20,157 nucleotides of DNA, taken from assembly GCA_009602735.1 (NCBI GenBank), contig WELA01013858.1:521298-541454 (forward strand). Direction: 5' to 3'. The notes beneath the pieces are model-generated. The model searched no databases and was not told the origin of the DNA. It saw only the letters and a program-made list of their open reading frames with translations. This document shows, piece by piece, positions 15,162-20,157 of the stretch. This stretch comes from Mesotaenium endlicherianum. Taxonomy: Eukaryota; Streptophyta; Zygnematophyceae; Zygnematales; Mesotaeniaceae. Position numbers and translations under genes: made by a program. Positions within the stretch are counted from its first letter, which is position 1. Each line of letters starts with the position of its first letter.

Positions 15162-15582
15162 TGAGTGCATGTGTGTATGGATGTACGCAAGCGCGTGCGT
15201 GCATGTTAAAACCATTTGTGAAAAGTGATGTCTGGGATCAACTGACTTCTGTAATGACATCGTTTAGCTTGGTGAATAGGGCCTCCTTATCAACAGGTGT
15301 CGCCGATGTAGATGAGCCAGCTGGGCCTTCCACGTCAGCTGCCTGAGCTCTGATAGTGACCCCTGTACGACCTCCCCTCACATTTCTCTTCATCACAGTA
15401 AATGACGAGCTTGCACCTGAAATTTCAGAGACTGCAGTGACACCCAAACGTGACACATGGCACAACCCCCTCCTGGCATTGAAAGACACCTTTCCTGAGC
15501 TGGACCTGTCTGCCAGAGGAAAACACGTGGGAGCTACACAATGAAGAAGCGTTTGCGGATTTTGGCACAACGTAGCTGCCAT
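4833..15582 (-). CDS. Plastid-targeted M41 (FtsH-peptidase-like) membrane zinc metallopeptidase without AAA domain, 11 exons
   Basis: Join, in coding order: 15582-15247, 14105-14070, 11692-11597, 11093-11019, 10087-10019, 9416-9340, 8187-8099, 7473-7344, 6239-6149, 5340-5275, 4967-4833. The exons total exactly 1,200 nt, giving 399 residues and TGA. Residues 1 to about 75 are a Ser/Arg-rich plastid transit peptide. Residues 182-204 and about 208-228 are membrane segments. HEAAH (253-257) is the HExxH zinc motif, and AGLAAE (310-315) with SADL (D328) matches the M41 block that supplies the third zinc ligand. Residues 334-385 are the helical tail. Plant and cyanobacterial relatives of this family carry the peptidase domain with no ATPase. 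Substrate is unknown. Every junction keeps the frame and uses GT-AG. Exons 4-11 are firm by homology; the 5' three are supported by phase, splice signals and composition. Confidence 0.9.
4968..5274 (-). repeat. Intron 10, a composite microsatellite (CA, GT, TA and GA blocks)
   Basis: This 307-nt intron is nearly all simple sequence. On the plus strand it has CAC/CGCA-rich repeats (about 5010-5170), CACACACACA then TGTGTGTGTGTG separated by about 17 nt (5161-5198), a TA block (about 5205-5242) and a GA block (5243-5260). The CA and TG blocks can pair as a hairpin. The GA block ends about 14 nt from the donor of exon 10. Confidence 0.93.
5275..5340 (-). CDS. M41-like gene, exon 10
   Basis: 66 nt, 22 codons, phase 0 on both sides, between the acceptor GGTTGTGGCAG and the donor GTACGC. 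It encodes [18 protein letters not shown] and TRWA. The NRS...[12 protein letters not shown] wording is characteristic of the plant and algal M41-like family. Confidence 0.94.
5341..6148 (-). other. Intron 9 (808 nt)
   Basis: Mostly non-repetitive sequence of mixed composition, with GCGC-alternating runs near 5443-5456 and a pyrimidine-rich stretch near 5671-5710. No RNA gene or mobile element is visible. Confidence 0.85.
6149..6239 (-). CDS. M41-like gene, exon 9
   Basis: 91 nt: one base completing a split lysine codon plus 30 codons, between the acceptor TGCCGGTCAG and the donor GTCAGC. It encodes [18 protein letters not shown] and [12 protein letters not shown]. The AGLAAE block and the Asp of SADL match the M41 segment that positions the third zinc ligand in FtsH peptidases. 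Confidence 0.95.
6338..6404. repeat. GATA/CTAT microsatellite with palindromes
   Basis: Runs of GATAG and CTATC alternate (for example AGATAGATCTATCTATCGAT), so the tract is internally self-complementary and could fold into hairpins. Confidence 0.82.
6885..6985. repeat. Purine-rich tract (A-runs, then G/A mirror-like sequence)
   Basis: The plus strand is almost pure purine: two A runs near 6892-6907, a G run near 6925-6932, then GGAGAAGGGGAAGAAGAAGG. The sense RNA of the minus-strand gene is therefore a long pyrimidine tract here. Triplex (H-DNA) potential is an inference. Confidence 0.75.
7125..7330. repeat. Minisatellite of GGTGGCAGCGGCAACA-type units
   Basis: About ten degenerate 15-18-nt units built on GGTGGCAGCGGCAACA run up to within about 13 nt of the exon 8 donor. 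All three frames are open in places, giving Gln/Ala/Gly-rich text, but it lies wholly within an intron. Confidence 0.85.
7344..7473 (-). CDS. M41-like gene, exon 8
   Basis: 130 nt: two bases completing valine, 42 codons, and two bases of the next lysine. Acceptor TGGCTTGCAG, with a poly-pyrimidine tract at 7499-7530 on the sense strand; donor GTAAGC. It encodes [20 protein letters not shown] and a charged segment ending EASELD. Skipping the splice at the donor would create an immediate TAA, so the apparent stop is a splice site. Confidence 0.95.
7625..7700. repeat. AT-rich AAT/ATT trinucleotide tract with hairpin potential
   Basis: The first half reads ATAATAATG...AATAATAAAC and the second half TAATATTATCATTATCAATA, so the two halves are largely complementary around about 7658. 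Confidence 0.75.
7850..7897. repeat. (AC)n microsatellite with a CGCG/GTGC leader
   Basis: A CGCGCGTGCGCG run followed by ACAC repeats, similar to the tracts at 1817 and 8530. Confidence 0.9.
8099..8187 (-). CDS. M41-like gene, exon 7 (HEAAH zinc motif)
   Basis: 89 nt: one base completing glycine, 29 codons, and one base of the next valine. Acceptor GGGAGTTGGCAG; donor GTCAGATG. It encodes [22 protein letters not shown] and HEAAHFL. The HExxH motif is at residues 253-257 of the assembled protein and is the signature that identifies the family. Confidence 0.96.
8221..8297. repeat. AT-rich tandem repeat (ATATCACATACC-like units)
   Basis: Units such as ATATCATATATCACATACCA and TATACATCACATATTACACC repeat with an approximate 10-12-nt period. 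Confidence 0.75.
8537..8572. repeat. (CA)n microsatellite
   Basis: CGCGCG leader followed by a clean CACA run within intron 6. Confidence 0.92.
8902..8930. repeat. (CGGG)n run, G-quadruplex-capable on the plus strand
   Basis: Five consecutive GGG blocks separated by single C residues, in intron 6, on the template strand of the minus-strand gene. Confidence 0.85.
9340..9416 (-). CDS. M41-like gene, exon 6 (second membrane segment)
   Basis: 77 nt: 25 codons plus two bases of a split glycine, between the acceptor GGTGGGAGCAG and the donor GTGAGTCAC. It encodes [20 protein letters not shown] and GSTAP. The hydrophobic core is one membrane helix, and the DWGFFVPYL...GSTAPG wording is typical of the family. 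Confidence 0.95.
9417..10018 (-). other. Intron 5 (602 nt), seeded with copies of the exon 5 edge
   Basis: Besides unremarkable sequence, it contains at least four decayed copies of the last ~25 nt of exon 5 (see the repeat entry at 9716-10045). Confidence 0.87.
9716..10045. repeat. Degenerate array of GCTGACCGGCAATCACGG units overlapping exon 5
   Basis: On the plus strand the motif occurs at 9716, 9750 (GCTGACAGGAAATCACGG), about 9817 (CTAAGCGGCAATTACGG), 9962 (GCTGACCGGCATTCACGG) and 10027. The last lies inside exon 5, where its reverse complement encodes AVIAGQ. Intervals are 34, 67, 145 and 65 nt, near 1, 2, 4 and 2 times ~34. Copies at 9716, 9750 and 10027 are preceded by a CCCC-containing lead such as CCCCGGG. 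Confidence 0.75.
10019..10087 (-). CDS. M41-like gene, exon 5 (first membrane segment)
   Basis: 69 nt, 23 codons, phase 0 on both sides; acceptor GGAAGCAATAG (the only TAG acceptor in the gene), donor GTGAGTATC. It encodes [20 protein letters not shown] and LPG, a hydrophobic helix followed directly by DWGFF of exon 6. Its 3' edge belongs to the array at 9716-10045. Confidence 0.94.
10350..10402. repeat. Degenerate telomere-like (TTTAGGG) tract
   Basis: GGTTTAGGGTTGGGC and GATTTAGGGTTTAGAGG on the plus strand, so the sense strand of the host gene is C-rich (CCCTAAA type). Confidence 0.8.
10488..10630. repeat. Minisatellite with a ~20-nt unit around CCCGCATGCTCGAAC
   Basis: Six or seven degenerate units, among them CCCGCATGCTCGAACCAAAC, CCCGCATGCTCGAACGCGGT and CCCCACACGCTTGAAAGCTC. 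Confidence 0.82.
10788..10870. repeat. Telomere-like TTTAGGG/TTCAGGG array
   Basis: Repeats of TTTAGGGTTCCGG, GGTTCAGGGTTTTAGGGTTC and GGGTTTCAGGATTC on the plus strand; 7-nt units predominate. Confidence 0.88.
10983..11012. repeat. GGGC repeat directly next to the exon 4 donor
   Basis: Runs of GGG separated by C, ending in GGGGGGGCGGGG, abut the donor (read on minus from 11018). The G-rich strand is the template strand; the RNA is C-rich from intron position +7 or so. Confidence 0.85.
11019..11093 (-). CDS. M41-like gene, exon 4
   Basis: 75 nt, 25 codons, phase 0 on both sides; acceptor TGCTCCATGCAG, donor GTGAGCTCC. It encodes [20 protein letters not shown] and SVRND. The VPSVRND motif leads directly into the membrane segment of exon 5, as in family members. 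Confidence 0.92.
11094..11596 (-). other. Intron 3 (503 nt)
   Basis: Mostly unique sequence, with a short telomere-like piece (about 11185-11212), an A-rich run (about 11359-11385), and a direct repeat AGGCGCCAGCTGG at about 11545 and 11570, just inside the exon 3 donor. Confidence 0.82.
11597..11692 (-). CDS. M41-like gene, exon 3
   Basis: 96 nt, 32 codons, phase 0; acceptor GTGGGAAGCAG, donor GTAAGCCCC. It encodes [27 protein letters not shown] and VSRRT. Amphipathic helical wording with SDRV...ALKEAG suits the stromal N-terminal part. An acceptor three bases upstream would add one Gln. Confidence 0.8.
12172..12235. repeat. Degenerate telomere-like tract
   Basis: TAGGGCTTTGGGCTTGAAG followed by CTTTAGGGAGGGTTTAGGGA on the plus strand. 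Confidence 0.7.
12412..12690. repeat. Degenerate GGTCTAGGTTTGG-type telomere-like tract
   Basis: Loose units such as GGTCTACGTTTGGATCTAGG, GGTTTAAATTTAGGTC, GGTCTAGGTTTGGGTCTAGG and GGTTAGGGTTTCGGGC. Similar in style to the tract at 3190-3355. Confidence 0.7.
13556..13760. repeat. CA-rich microsatellite/minisatellite tract
   Basis: CGCACGCACG and GCGCGC leaders, then CACACACGCAGGCAAG-type units repeated three times near 13619-13665, then CGCACACA runs to about 13760. Confidence 0.88.
13816..13898. repeat. Minisatellite of CACACGTCA units
   Basis: About nine tandem 8-10-nt units, CACACGTCA or CACACGCCA, each holding an ACGT or related core. It lies inside intron 2. Confidence 0.88.
14070..14105 (-). 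CDS. M41-like gene, exon 2 (36-nt microexon, tentative)
   Basis: 36 nt, 12 codons, encoding [12 protein letters not shown], between the acceptor CACCTCTTGCCAG and the donor GTGAGCCGCC. It is phase 0 on both sides, so including or skipping it leaves the frame intact. Support is from splice signals and phase only; I have no memory of matching residues in relatives. Confidence 0.45.
14508..14660. repeat. (TCC)n/(CTT)n polypyrimidine tract
   Basis: About 150 nt of almost pure pyrimidine on the plus strand, built on TCC/CTC triplets with a few CA interruptions. The minus-strand sense RNA is therefore GGA/GAA-rich; reading it as protein gives a Glu- or Gly-repeat artefact. Confidence 0.92.
14732..14812. 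repeat. Tandem duplication, 41- and 40-nt units
   Basis: Two adjacent copies start CAGCTGTCATT (14732 and 14773) and end GGGAGTCCAGAAGGTG. A third partial copy (CAGCAGAT) begins at 14813. The unit centres differ (GACTCAAGAAGTC versus AATTGGAGGGTG). Confidence 0.9.
14953..15175. repeat. (TG)n/(GA)n composite microsatellite with a 60-nt tandem duplication
   Basis: TG runs and GAGAGA runs alternate. The non-repetitive core GCATCTGTGCTGGTGTCTTT occurs twice, near 15027 and 15087, exactly 60 nt apart, each followed by TGTG and GAGA runs. Confidence 0.92.
15247..15582 (-). CDS. M41-like gene, exon 1 (plastid transit peptide)
   Basis: 336 nt, 112 codons, from ATG (minus, 15582-15580) to the donor GTCAGT at 15246-15241. 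The frame is open 7 codons further upstream but with no other ATG, and the chosen ATG has a purine at -3 and G at +4. It begins [14 protein letters not shown] and is rich in Ser, Arg and Val with few acids, as in plastid transit peptides; a VTIRAQA / ADV junction (about residues 75-83) resembles a processing site. The part after it ([20 protein letters not shown]) looks like mature stromal sequence. There is no hydrophobic secretory signal. Assignment to this gene rests on strand, phase 0 junction and lack of another candidate. Confidence 0.75.
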
Positions 15583-15662
15583 TTCGTCTGACCGGGAGAG
15601 CAAGAAAGTTTGACCTCCTTTTGACCTGCTTCACTCAAGTCCCACTTCCCAAACAGGCAATG

Positions 15663-15671
15663 TGTATAAAT
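15663..15671 (-). promoter_or_regulatory. Possible TATA-like element upstream of the M41-like gene
   Basis: The minus strand reads AATTTATACA about 80-90 nt before the start codon. Position and sequence are compatible with a TATA box, but such matches are common in this composition. Confidence 0.25.
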
Positions 15672-16126
15672 TCACGAAGAAGATGCCGGGAGGGGAGATG
15701 GACACATTAAGAGTACAGTCAGCGGTAATATTTTGAATCAGGGGCCTTCCTAATTCTTGAGCAAGTTGAAGCAATGAGGATAATGAGAATGCCCGTATTC
15801 AAAATGAGGGCAACTGATTTCGTTGTGCGAAGCTACCAGCTCGCCAATGAGCTTACAGGGAAGCAACGGTAGAATGCGCCCTAAGTTGCATATTTGAGTC
15901 TCGGGCTGACGTAGGAGGACGCAACGAGGTTAGAACGAAGTTGATTTTCTCCACCTCTCTGCAGTCTGCACTATCTGTGCAGTGTGCACCGCGCACTGCG
16001 GGCAGCGTGTACTCTGGTGTCGAGATGCGATCAGCTGAACGTCCGTATGCAATACGTGATTACAAGCGAGACCGTAAGCAGTCGTATTTTGTGTTATCGT
16101 AAGAGCCACTCATCCATCAGCATAGA

Positions 16127-16255
16127 TCATTTCCAGTCACTCCCACGGATGAATCGAGTTGCATTTCTATCGCTAGGTGGGGCCTGGGCGAAGGCCACGG
16201 AGGCGAGCAGCTGCTGCTTGACTTTTTCGCGCTCGCGCTTCGATGGTTGCAGCTG
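16127..16255 (-). CDS. Possible terminal exon of an unrecognised minus-strand gene
   Basis: 129 nt after an acceptor-like CACGTTGCAG: 42 codons and TGA. It encodes QLQPSKREREKVKQQLLASV, then AFAQAPPSDR and a short tail. The charged helical start looks coding, but there is no partner exon and no family match. All three frames of this strand are open here, which lowers the weight. Confidence 0.2.
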   Translation of the reverse strand, partial: QLQPSKREREKVKQQLLASVAFAQAPPSDRNATRFIRGSDWK

Positions 16256-16348
16256 CTGCAACGTGGCTTGCCGTGCATGTAAACCGTGATCGTGGCCTGG
16301 GCCTTTTCGTACAAAAGAGTACGAGATGGTACAAATGACTCTGTCGGG

Positions 16349-16432
16349 CCGGACCAGGCCGGACCAAAACAGGCCGAAGTAGGAAGAAGCAGGCCAAAGT
16401 GGGCCAAAGTGGGCCAAAGCGCCTGAAAGCGC
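16349..16432. repeat. Short tandem repeats (GGCCGGACCA and GGGCCAAAGT units)
   Basis: GGCCGGACCA occurs with one degenerate neighbour, then GGGCCAAAGT-type units run three times, followed by GCCTGAAAGC. Confidence 0.8.
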
Positions 16433-18013
16433 CGATAGAGAGAGCCAGCCGGTATAATGCTGGTGGTCAGCACCTGCCACCAGGTGCTTTGAGGTGCTCT
16501 GAGAGGTGCACAAGAGGAGGCAGACCCGCCCAGATTACAACCCTACGGCCCATATTTGCAGGAGGAGTAGCCGGCAGATTGAGGGAAGGGAGGAGAGTTG
16601 CTGATAGCAGCTGGCAGTTGCTGACCACTGAATTCAACGCCCTGGGGTTGCTGATATTTCATGGAGCAGGGAACTCTCACGTGCTCTTTTGTAGCTCTCT
16701 TATGTACTTTAAATGTACAATACGTACGAAGTACTACTATGTACATATTATGCGCTTACGACAAAGTTACGACCACTCGTGATTGTGGTGCTGCCAAGGA
16801 AGTTGCATGGAAGTGCATCGAAGCGCATGCCCTCGTCACGGAGAAACATTAGTGCATTCATGCAAATTGCAATACGGTAGTGCACTCCAGCACTTCACTA
16901 TTATCCTAGCTCAAGGAAATCAACAGCTTCATCGCCTCACGTTAGGTACGATCAACGACCCACTCCATGTCCGTGAAACTGCCTAGCAGTAATTGACAAT
17001 AGGCGTTGATGGCAATGTTTACTGGGTTACCTATCCTCATTGAGTGCATGCATTCTTTGTGTCTCTGCACCTGCGTCGTGTCAGTCTATCGCTTTGGATG
17101 CAAAATTACCAACGTGTAAGGTTTCCGTCAAAGTGAAGCTGGTGAGGAGCACGAGGAAAGGCAATGTACGTGATGGTTAAATCGAGGCACACGACACCTG
17201 TCATCGCTTCATAGAACGCGATCTTCACATGCATGCCGCTCTAGTTGGATTTGCTAAAAACCGGGGAAGAGACTATTCGGGCAAGGCTCACGCTCTGTAC
17301 TCAGGCTCTCTCACTGGAGTCGCATCATAATCAAAGACAGGATACGGACTATGCTAGATGCTAGGACTTGGTCCTGGCTGGTGCCCTGCGCGGAAAACGC
17401 AAGAATCACCTTCCTACGCTGACCTAAAAGCGGGTCCTTTTCTTGAAAGATGCAGCCTTTTGCTGAAATGCCGGCTACACTTACTGGCTATCATAGTGAC
17501 TGACTCGTCTAGGTCGCAATTAGTCTAGAAAGTCGGCCGGAAGCTAGTGACAGAGAGTTCTCCCGGGGGCTTCTACAAGCCGAAAGCCTAATCCATCCAT
17601 CGTGAAGGTCTTGATCGGGCTTTCAGTTTGACCTGAACTTTCCAGCAGTAAAAACCAGTCAATTGTGAAGTCAGCGTGTAGTCAGCGTGTCAGATCCATT
17701 TTACTCCAAGCATTTCTAAAGGATAGCATTTCCCGTTGCCACCCAGCTGCTTGATTGACCTACTTATAGTCCATCATGCTGTTTATCTGGACCTTCTTCG
17801 TAATCAAGAACATTTTGCTCTGCTCTCTTGCAGGGGTGCCACCTGATCAGATGACTCTCTGATCACGACAAGGGACAGGACTGGGGGCTCACCCTTGAGG
17901 AACATTCTGGCGACACTCTGCAGCCACTGAGCAGCTGCCAGCTGTCAGCACATTGGCCTCTCGGCTGCCACTCTGCTCTCAGGCAGGGTGGTAGCTCTTG
18001 AGGGGGGCAAAAG

Positions 18014-18039
18014 CTTCTTCTTCTTCTTCTTCTTCTTCA
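18014..18039 (+). repeat. (CTT)n trinucleotide run ending in CAG
   Basis: About eight CTT triplets followed by CAG. It has the form of a plus-strand polypyrimidine tract with a splice acceptor, but no supporting exon follows. Confidence 0.85.
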
Positions 18040-18070
18040 GTGCAAGAAAGCAACGCAGGCGCTTTCAAAT

Positions 18071-18204
18071 CAGCAGCTTTCGGCGCTTTTGGCACGTTCC
18101 TTCCTCTGAAAGAACCAGCAGCATCGGGCCCTTGCGGCACGTTCCTTCCCCGAGCGAGCCAGCAGCACTGGGCGCTTTTGGCACACTCTGCACTTTCCAC
18201 TGCA
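18071..18204 (+). repeat. Three tandem units of 44-45 nt
   Basis: Units start at 18071, 18116 and 18160 with CAGCAGC and contain GGCGCTTTTGGCACGTTCC or close variants (the middle unit has GGGCCCTTGCGGCACGTTCC). Unit lengths of 45 and 44 break any common reading frame, which argues against a coding repeat. Confidence 0.88.
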
Positions 18205-18329
18205 CTTTCCACCGCACCCACCACCCCTCTACACCTGGTCCCGGCTGGCCGTCACCCCCGCCAGGTACTTTCAGCTCTTTGGGCCTCTTTGTGCTCATTC
18301 CTTTCGACTCTGCCCATTCTGCCCATGCC

Positions 18330-18342
18330 CTAAACCCTAAGC
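18330..18342. repeat. Short CCCTAAACCCTAA telomere-like stretch
   Basis: Just under two CCCTAAA units on the plus strand, outside either recognised gene. Confidence 0.7.
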
Positions 18343-18569
18343 GTGTGGATCCCGGACCCCCATCCCTGCTGGCCTCTCTCCGCAGCTCACACCCTCTCCT
18401 ATTTTTTAATCACCATCTGACTCTTCCAATAGTATCCTCTGCTATCCTCTGCTTCCATCGAATGCGTTCTCGTCCATGCCCAAAGTCCTTGAGCGTCCTA
18501 CTTTTCACTGCATGCGGGGGGCACGCACCATCGCTTCGTTCCCGACGGCTCCGTTCTCATGCATGCGCG

Positions 18570-19795
18570 TGGGCACGCACGTGGGCTTGGGCGTGGGCGT
18601 GAGAGTGGGAGCATGAGAGTGGGAGCATGGGCATGAGCATGTGCTAGAGCATGCGCGTGGGCACCCACTTGGGCATGGGCATTGGGCATTGTGGGCATAG
18701 GTATGAGGTGTGGGCATGGGCACCTGGGCAACCACATGGGCCATGGGCATGGGGCATGGACATGGGAGTGTGAGCATGAGCATGGGTATGCGCATGAGCA
18801 CCTGGGCATGCACGTGGGCATTGGGCATGGGCATGCGCAACCCACTTGGGCATGAGTATGAGCACAAGCATGGGCACCAACGTGGGCGTGAGCAAGGGAG
18901 TGGGAGCTTGGGCTCCGACCTGCGCATGCGTCCGGGCTCCGGCTCGGGCATGGGCATTGGGGGGCAAGCATGCGCACGGGCATGGGCACGAGCATGGGCA
19001 TGGCACCGACATGGGCAAGAGCTCGGGGTCTCAGATATAAGCCATGGGGCACGGGCTTGGGCGTGGGCACCGACATGCGCGCAGACACGGGCACGGGCAT
19101 CGGCGTGGGCGTGAGCATGCGCGTGAGCATGTGCCTGCGCGTAGAAGTGTGTACGAAGAGCGAACGGAACGGATCCACACGAGGGCAGAGGGTAGGAGCC
19201 GGGGGCCTGCCCCCAGCCTGCTCCCAGCTTGATGCCAATGGCCCTGCTCCCAACTCCCTTGCTAGGAGCCTACTCCCGACTACCCTGCCCCCAGCCTGCT
19301 CCCAACTTCCCCTGCCCCAGCCTGCTCTCAATGTAATCTGCCAGCAGCCTGCTCCCACCTTCCCACACTGCAGGGAAGCTTCCACGCCCTGGGGGCACGC
19401 ATGAGAGGTGAGGGCGTGGCCTGAATCAGCCGGGGGGAGGGGCAGGAAGGAGGGAGCTAAGAGTGGAAGCGACGTGGGCGGTATGAGCTCGGGGACTAGT
19501 GGCATAAGCATGGGCACGGGCACGGACGCGGGCATGGGCGAGGGGCGAGGGGTAAGGCAGCGGCGGGATGGAGAGGGTGGGCAGGGGGGGCGTGGGCATG
19601 GGTGTGGGCGTGGGCAAGGGCATGGGCATGGGCATGGGCATGAGCACAGCGCCGACTTGGGCATGGGCGTCAGTGTGGTGATCTATAACAGCACGGGCAA
19701 AGGAACAGGCATGGGTCTGGGCATGGACTCGGACATGATGGGCATGGGAGTAGGCATGGGGCGTGGCTCGGGCGTGGGCATGTAGGCGCGGGTTC
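18570..19795. repeat. Long degenerate GGGCAT/GGGCGT hexamer array
   Basis: Hundreds of bases of GGGCATGGGCATGAGCAC-like hexamers fill about 18575-19140 and 19495-19795. They are split by about 350 nt (19145-19490) with a CCCAGCCTGCTCCCA-type repeat. Six-base periodicity keeps every frame open, so 100-390-codon frames on both strands (Pro-Met, Met-Gly-His) are artefacts. Confidence 0.88.
19200..19365. repeat. CCCAGCCTGCTCCCA-type minisatellite
   Basis: About seven degenerate units of ~20-35 nt with CAGCCTGCTCCCA cores, embedded between the two halves of the hexamer array. Confidence 0.72.
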
Positions 19796-19885
19796 AGGGA
19801 TGGGCGTGGGAGTGGGCACGGGAGTTGGCGGGGGCAGAGTGCGGCAGTGACAAGCGCACAAACATGCAGCGAAGGGAATGTGCAA

Positions 19886-19887
<2 letters not shown>

Positions 19888-19918
<31 letters not shown>

Positions 19919-19919
19919 A
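19888..19919. repeat. (CTG)n / (CAG)n trinucleotide run
   Basis: About ten uninterrupted GCT triplets. Hairpin-forming class of repeat; the minus strand reads poly-Gln but with no supporting gene context. Confidence 0.95.
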
Positions 19920-20157
19920 TTCCTCCTGCTACTCCCGTAGCTGCCGCTCCTGCTCCTGCTGGTGCACTCCAAGGGTTGATTGATTGTTAAACTGAGCGTT
20001 GACTTGCGGCTGACTTTGGTTTGACTGAGGGTTGACTTAAGGGCTAGAGCCCTGACTCCCGGGGTCCTGATAGGGGTGGCTTCTGAGATGAGTCTTGACT
20101 GCCTCTGATGTTTATGCCAAACCCCAAACCTGGGCCTGAGTTGTCAACCCCCCCCCC
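19920..20157. other. Window end, no gene recognised
   Basis: GTTGACTT/GTTTGACTG-like degenerate words (19974-20040) and CCAAACCCCAAACC (about 20118-20131) continue the telomere-like style. The window ends in a C run. Confidence 0.5.

Larger units (their letters stand above)
14106..15246 (-). other. Intron 1 (1,141 nt)
   Basis: It contains pyrimidine-rich DNA (14164-14345 and 14508-14660), a ~41-nt tandem duplication (14732-14812), and a TG/GA composite microsatellite with a 60-nt duplication (14953-15175). One undetermined base (N) sits at 14282. Confidence 0.7.
15672..17980. other. Sequence with no recognised gene
   Basis: Composition is balanced and mostly non-repetitive, so it could be promoter, intergenic or intronic DNA of a neighbouring gene. 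It has one weak exon candidate (16127-16255, minus) and one splice-bounded open block near 17893-17976 (minus, donor-like GTGAGC). A short direct-repeat cluster lies at 16349-16432. No tRNA, rRNA or transposase sequence was recognised. Confidence 0.5.

Noticed and set aside
15583-15603. Extending exon 1 of the M41-like gene seven codons upstream to TTG
   Set aside because: TTG is not a normal nuclear start. The first ATG at 15582 has good context and begins a typical MAAT transit peptide.
18498-19664. 388-codon minus-strand open frame rich in Pro, Met and Ala
   Set aside because: It is the translation of a GGGCAT hexamer array. Frames on both strands are open for the same reason, and there is no domain or splice context.

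Overview
The window is nuclear DNA of a photosynthetic eukaryote. Short, GC-rich exons with clean GT-AG borders sit in long introns packed with microsatellites, minisatellites and degenerate telomere-like (TTTAGGG / CCCTAA type) sequence. Two genes are recognisable, and both point to a plastid. The N-terminus of the second gene resembles a simple plastid transit peptide, with no obvious secretory signal in front. That favours a primary plastid, most likely a green alga or another green-lineage protist, over a secondary-plastid alga. The exact lineage cannot be read from the sequence.

Layout. (1) 1-519 is repeat-rich non-coding sequence, probably an intron. (2) 520-2663, plus strand: the last two recognisable exons of HCF164, the thylakoid thioredoxin-like protein needed for cytochrome b6f assembly, separated by a 1,751-nt intron with degenerate telomere-like repeats. 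Its N-terminal exons are not recognisable here. (3) 2664-4832: region between two convergent genes. It begins with decayed tandem copies of the end of the HCF164 coding sequence and then becomes AT-richer with no recognised gene. (4) 4833-15582, minus strand: an 11-exon gene, reconstructed here exon by exon, for a plastid M41 (FtsH-peptidase-like) membrane protein of about 399 residues. It has a transit peptide, two membrane segments, an HEAAH zinc motif, a candidate third zinc ligand (D328), but no AAA+ ATPase domain. The exons total 1,200 nt and the ten introns 9,550 nt, so introns make up about 89% of the gene. (5) 15583-20157: a weak promoter candidate, then sequence with no recognised gene, then about 1.2 kb of GGGCAT-type hexamer repeat and a CTG tract.

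The two genes both act in the plastid, plausibly at the thylakoid or inner envelope: one in redox-dependent assembly of cytochrome b6f, the other as a putative membrane zinc peptidase. They are convergent, so co-regulation is not implied.

The most unusual signal is that exon-edge sequence has been copied locally into non-coding DNA twice: the 3' end of the HCF164 coding sequence into its 3' flank, and the last ~25 nt of M41-like exon 5 into the following intron with spacings near multiples of ~34 nt. No mobile-element gene, RNA gene, CRISPR array or defence system was found.
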